From the NCBI GenBank assembly GCA_027924585.1, contig BSBM01001024.1, positions 4,216,001 through 4,280,000 on the forward strand: DNA of 64,000 bases, read 5' to 3'. Of the stretch, positions 59,179 to 64,000 are shown piece by piece. The translations under genes were made by a program, and so were the position numbers. How positions within the stretch are numbered: position 1 is the stretch's first letter; each line of letters begins with the position of its first letter. The DNA comes from Larix kaempferi. Its lineage: Eukaryota; Streptophyta; Pinopsida; Pinales; Pinaceae. A model generated the notes under the pieces. The model did no database searches and had not been told where the DNA came from. It worked only from the letters and a program-made list of their open reading frames with translations.

Positions 59179-61224
59179 TAGAGGCTCACTCACATTGTAA
59201 TGGTTGTTGGAGAACTGGAGAAAGATCTCGTGCTTGACTTGTTCTTATTGTTCTTCTGAAGACTATGTGAATTCAAATTTTTTACTATCATGTGTGGTTG
59301 TTCATTTATTCCATATTGCTGATTTCATGTGCTGGATTCTACAAGACTACTAATTCTGCTGCAATAAGGTTTTCAAACAGGGTAGATTTGTCGTTGAAGA
59401 AGGGGACTAAACGAGGCGCTATCTGTTTACTTTCCTTGCTGTTTTACTCTCAAGATTGGTGAAATAATATTATACAATTTCAATGAAGTAGGATCACACT
59501 TTAATGTCTTAGCATGTTCATGAGTAGTGCACCTTTGGAAGGGCCTGCAAATTTATAAATTTTCAGCAATCTGATCTAGCATTCATAGGTAATTTTTGCA
59601 TGTTGAAAACAGCAGTTTTACCATTCCATATCCATTTATTTACAGCCCTCTTAGTAACGTTTTGACTCCATATGCCCAAGTTGGTTATAGGCATTAGGCA
59701 CTAGTCATTCACAAACCTAATCAATCAATCTAAATTCCTCTTTTACAAAAGCAACTCTCTATTTTAACCTAAGCCTTATTGTTTAAGCTTTAGTAATCCT
59801 GGCCATAGGGATACCACCCTTGTACCAGAAGAGAGCTGACCTAAAGAGAGTGAAGGAGCTACCAAGGTGACAGTGGGTAGCCCTTCTTCACTACCCCTAG
59901 AGTCTTACTTGTGTTTAGGACTTTATCACATAAAGTAAGGGTTTGGGTGATAACAAAAGACACATAAGTTATGACCTCTAGAGGAAGTGGAATCTAAAAA
60001 TCATTTCATTTTTAGGTGCCACATATATTATAAGATCCGTGAGAGCTAGCATTGTTTGTTCTGTATCTCTACTTGGTCCCTCTCCGCCTACTTTTGCTAT
60101 CTTGATTGGAGGTGCCTAGCTCTCTTCATGCATGAGATGTTGAATCACGAAGCGCAGACCTCACGAGATTCTTCCAGAGCCTGCCCTGTCACACTGATTA
60201 CCTACCCTTTTCTTCCTACTTCAGTGCTTAAGATGCTAACTGTCGTGCAAACCCTCCAGAATTTGGTACATATGTAACAAATCAATGAGACTATGTAAAG
60301 TGTCAACTTTGGTGGCCAGATAACCCATATCTCTACAAGGAGACAAGGTACCCATTCTCGGTACAGTGCAATCTAGACACCCAAACTCCTATTACTCTAT
60401 TCTTTCCATCGGTCTCAAATATTAGGAAAGTCTCTGCTGGTAGTTTCTGAGCTCCTCCCGGGGTCACCCAACCAAGCTGAACATTCCCCTCGCAACATCA
60501 TCAGCACTCTTTTCTTTGTTGTATTACTTTGTCACTTATATCTTTTATTTTTTAGATTTTATGAGTAGCCTTCTGCCTTTTCCACTCCTATAGTTTATTA
60601 TCACCAATTGTACTTCCTAGTCCCATTGACCTACTCTTTTGGCCATTGTGGACATTAATAAATTATCTCATCTCACCTTTGTATTTTACTAACTTGGATA
60701 TTGAGATTTTTATTATAGCGCAATTTAGTTGTAAATTATAACTATGCCTCAAGTATGATAGTCTGCAGTTCAGATTAACCACTAAAAAAATATAATTCTG
60801 CAACGCTGAGAACGTATTAATCTAGCAAAATTTCTTACTAAATCTCTACCTGACGACATAAGAAACTAAAAATTAGAACAAACAATGTTAATTTTAACAG
60901 CACGTTCATAAGAGGTGGGGGTGCTTTACAATGGCCAATTTAGAGAAACGTGAAGAACCACCAATCCCTGCCACGGGTTCATGAGGTTACCAGACATCAA
61001 TAATGCAAGAGATTTGAGATGGATGGTACTTCACAAGTTTAAAGTTCTTAGCCATAAGCATGAATGGATAGAATACTTAATATGGCAAATGCAATGTATC
61101 TTTGGAATCATCACTAAGGCAGCCTTCCAGTGGCAGAAAATTACTTTGGATTTTCAATTTTGCACAACAGAATGGGAAATCTTTGGAAATTTCTAGACAG
61201 GCTTTGTAGAATATGATAACTCAC
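59179..61224. other. Mostly non-coding; a GC-richer 0.5-kb patch
   Basis: 59,179-59,460 continues the LTR-like sequence downstream of the split TATA box. 60,020-60,520 is less AT-rich and complex (contains CTCCTCCCGGGGTCACCCAA) but shows no open frame, pol III boxes or splice-flanked exon I can support. It may be the end of an unrecognised repeat. Nothing else noted. Confidence 0.35.
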
Positions 61225-61284
61225 CTTTGGGCATTTTGGAGGATTTGCCCATTCATAGCATTTGAAGTTGACAATGCTTCTCCC
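61225..61284 (-). CDS. Putative 60-nt internal exon, unknown gene
   Basis: On the minus strand a strong acceptor (TTTTCTTTTGCAG) and donor (AAAG|GTGAGTTATC) bracket exactly 60 bases. Two frames are open: GRSIVNFKCYEWANPPKCPK and one beginning GEALSTSNAMNGQ. Same strand and neighbourhood as the exon at 62,303. Which frame is used depends on unseen neighbours. Confidence 0.45.
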
Positions 61285-62039
61285 CTGCAAAAGAAAACAT
61301 TACATTTTAATATTCCATTACCAATTGACATTTTTAATTCTAAAAAAATGCTGAAAAAATGGACTCAGGAAGAACTCAGTACGGTGTCATCAACTTGGAA
61401 AATCAGAAAAATTGGGGAAAATATCATCAAAAAATCGACAAGCACCAAAAAGAGTTAAATATTTCACTCTTTCACTAAAATTTAAATATAAATTAACAAC
61501 TATCATCAAATAATAACATTGCACATAAATATGAAAAGACCAAGTTCCCCCCTCACACATACTGGGACAATCTTCTCTTTCCCAAAATCGCAGGCAGCAA
61601 GTGAAAAAATGCAGAATGAGCCCTGATATCGTACCTTATAGGCATTCTTTGCCATAGACGATTTTATTATCGTAAAAACTATCCCAAGACACAACAATAT
61701 TGGCATATCTGACTTTCATTGTCACTGGTGTATTTATTATTCCTGTTATTACCCACATGCACACAGGCATACAAATGAGGGAGGGGAAGGCCCAGCAAGC
61801 AAGAAGAATCACCCTGTAACCAATCAACCATTATGTTATAAATATTTCCTCTTGCACCAGTATCTGATGTATAAAGTTGCCCTTCTTATTTAAGGTTGCA
61901 CTGTTGCAGATTACAAAACTCATCTGTTGGATACTAAAGGAGTAGACACCAAGTATGGGAATTGTTCAAACAGAGAGTGAATGTGAATAACAAAGTCTTC
62001 ACAACAATGAATAGTTAGTAAATCAAAATTACACTCCCT

Positions 62040-62303
62040 TCCTTCAGGCAATTACAAATGACCTCTACAATTTCCTTCACAGAAGGCAATAGAACAATGA
62101 CAGCCCCAAGGGTTCGTTCAATCAGTAGATGCTCTTGTGGTAGGTCCACAGAGGTCTCAGGATCAAATCGCATCAGGCCCTTTCGGGTTACCAGCTGCAT
62201 ATGCCACTGGCGGTTGACCCACCTTCCATCCAGATATTCTGGAGAAGGAGCAGAACTCTGTGAGGGCTGGCCTAGGACCAGCACCTCATTCCTTTGCTCA
62301 AGA
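62040..62303 (-). CDS. Putative exon of unrecognised gene
   Basis: A textbook acceptor (CCTCACCCCACCCTCACAG) precedes 62,303. The frame then reads LEQRNEVLVLGQPSQSSAPS, RWVNRQWHMQLVTRKGLMRF and IERTLGAVIVLLPSVKEIVE, then reaches GT-type donors around 62,040-62,065 before a stop at 62,015. Composition, lack of stops and complexity look like a real plant protein, but I do not recognise the family. It is not part of any START-family N-terminus I know, so a gene separate from 12,993-15,130 is likely, although a very long intron cannot be excluded. Confidence 0.5.
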
Positions 62304-63197
62304 CTGTGAGGGTGGGGTGAGGTTATTTCTTCAGATTAATAAAAAATCAAACTAAAAAAAAAGAATGAATTGGTAAGGATGCACATTCAGGATAAATTTC
62401 AATAGAATCAGAAATTTATATTATATGGTGTTACTATTTCATGGTTAATCAATCTCACATAATTATGCGTGATTCAACAATGAGATTTAAAGACAAAAGA
62501 TGCTTCCACGTATTCCTCCATGACTCTTGTGGCATAAGATAGCAAGTAGTTGAAAAGGCTTACAAATAAGATAAGATAAGATAATTGTATTAATGTCCAC
62601 TGAATGACCACAAAAGTAAGTCAATGGGACTAGAGGATAGCGGGATAAATCCAGTAAGAGTACAATGTGGGATTGCGAAGCAACTCCTAGAAAATGCTGA
62701 AAGCAAGATAAAGAAAGATACATGAAGTAAAAGTACCACCTAGATAAGTATCTGACTAAGCTAATCACTAGGCCTAGCCAACAACAAAAGAAAAAATGTA
62801 TAATAATATCACAGGTGCTATAGTACAAAGTGAGTGTCCTTGACTTAAGTGTACAGCTCAATTCCAGTCAATAAGAAGAGAGAGAAAAAGAGATTTGGAG
62901 ACGGAGATGGGCTAGTGATGTCAAAGTCTCCTGGGTTTGATGATCGAGGGTGATGGGGGCAACTGGAGCGTTGGTTCACTGTCCAAGTCATCAGGTACCA
63001 TAGTGGCATCTGTCTGTACAACCCTTGGGGGGGGGATGTAGAAGCAAGGAATCCTTCTCCTACCATCCAAGATCAAAGGGAAGAAGCTCCGAATAGATCT
63101 CTGACTGCTCAATTGGGGACAGGAGGCAATCTGACGAACGAGGGGTGCCCTATTCTGAATCCATTTGGAGTTGATCCCTCTACCACCATGAGGATAT
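62304..63197. other. Intron or flank with overlapping open frames
   Basis: Between about 62,850 and 63,197 both strands are open: minus strand RSIRSFFPLILDGRRRIPCF and plus strand GDVEARNPSPTIQDQREEAP. Neither has recognised motifs or convincing splice sites, so neither is called. The rest is AT-rich. Confidence 0.3.
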
Positions 63198-64000
63198 CAA
63201 TGTTACCAGAATTGGAATCGGCAATAAATCAGCAAGGAAAAAGAGTCAAAGTTTTGAATCGGATCGAGAAAAATCGGCAAATACAAAAAAATATATATAT
63301 ATATACACATTTTGAATTTAAAAAAAAAAACTTTTTCATTGATATTCAAAGTAGCCATGTCCATATACTGCAAATACCAATAGATGTCCAAAATATATCA
63401 ATTCTCATCCATAAGATGAGTCCAGAATCCCAGATAGATAATCATTGCCTATATTGGGATCCTATTCATCAATAGCACCCTATGCCCCCCTCCTCTAGGT
63501 TCTAGCCCTTGCCTCCACCTTGAATCTCAAATTTGATCTTCCAATGACATTAGTCAACATCCTACAATTTTGATGAAATTTCCTAAACCAAGCGTTAAAA
63601 TAAGGTAGAATTAGAAAAAGTTTCCCATGCTTAATAAGTGATTTTGCTTGACTGAAGGGTACAGTTTTATTAAGGTCATGACAGAGGAGTCTCGAGTTCA
63701 ACAATCAACATCAAGGTACATAGAGAGCTTGATGTGCTTGATTAAATGCCAATCCCTTACCGTCATACGTGATAGAATCCAGTCGAAATGTTGCAAACCT
63801 AAAATCTTGAAAACTGTTAAGTCTGTTGAATTTTGAATGGGATCTAAAATTCTACTTTTTGCATATGAACTCCGATGAGGTTGGAACCACCCTCAAACAT
63901 CCTGAAACAACTAATGGTAATGTTAAAAATTTAAATAAAAGGATAGAAAATAAAAGATAAGGAGAATGTCACTTTTATGGATAGAAAATGAAAGATACTT
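63198..64000. mobile_element. Second copy of the 56,669 hAT family, truncated by window edge
   Basis: Begins CAATGTTACCAGAATTGG, resembling the left end of the 56,669 element, with TCGGCAA-type subterminal motifs. From 63,430 to about 63,940 it matches the interior of that element closely (GCCTATATTGGGATCCTATT onward). The right terminus lies beyond 64,000. The left flank is GAGGATAT. Confidence 0.75.

Noticed and set aside
62845-63196. Exon-like frames on both strands
   Set aside because: Both strands are open and neither has convincing splice sites or motifs, so neither can be preferred.
1-64000. CRISPR arrays, operons, tRNA or rRNA genes
   Set aside because: Tandem arrays lack spacers, no tRNA cloverleaf or rRNA core was recognised, and the gene structure is eukaryotic.

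Overview
The window looks like nuclear DNA from a seed plant with a large, repeat-rich genome. A gymnosperm is plausible but that is inference. The reasons are AT-rich composition, one genuine intron-containing host gene of a plant-type START-domain family, and layer upon layer of LTR retrotransposons and hAT transposons. There is no bacterial or organellar gene order.

Host genes. On the minus strand, 15,130-12,993 holds five phase-consistent exons of a START (lipid-transfer) domain protein; its 5' exons were not found here. Two further splice-flanked minus-strand segments (62,303-62,040 and 61,284-61,225) look like exons of another, unrecognised gene. Everything else that can be identified is mobile or repetitive.

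Left third (1-21 kb). A gag-like relic (95-626) is followed by non-coding DNA, a tRNA-type SINE candidate split by a 292-bp inverted-repeat element (6,600-6,891), AT-rich tandem repeats (9.4-10.4 kb), the START gene, and a degenerate hAT transposon (17,788-21,010, 8-bp target duplication).

Centre (23.1-49.2 kb) is a nest whose joints can be read from target-site duplications. A minus-strand retrotransposon H (23,108-43,955, TSD TTATG) has been reduced to a full 3' LTR and the first tens of bases of its 5' LTR. Its 3' LTR is interrupted by copia element 1 (23,522-30,479, TSD CCTGA). Its 5' LTR remnant is interrupted by copia element 2 (37,250-43,911, TSD TGACA) and by X, a 4.6-kb non-coding unit that looks like a solo LTR (32,608-37,233). 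An inverted relative of X, X' (44,722-49,222, TSD GGTAC), lies just outside H. Elements 1 and 2 are cousins. Both lack recognisable gag, protease and integrase, keep a reverse transcriptase/RNase H region with lesions, share an intron-like 5' leader, and carry three successive minisatellite arrays between the RNase H end and the 3' LTR.

Right part (50-64 kb). A hAT element with a nearly full-length but disrupted transposase (50,218-53,764, perfect 8-bp TSD) is followed by a copia integrase relic, a 1.35-kb non-autonomous hAT element (56,669-58,017) with a second copy running off the right edge from 63,198, and a 229-bp hAT MITE that landed exactly in a TATA box (58,942-59,170). All family names come from motif recognition by eye; no database search was run.
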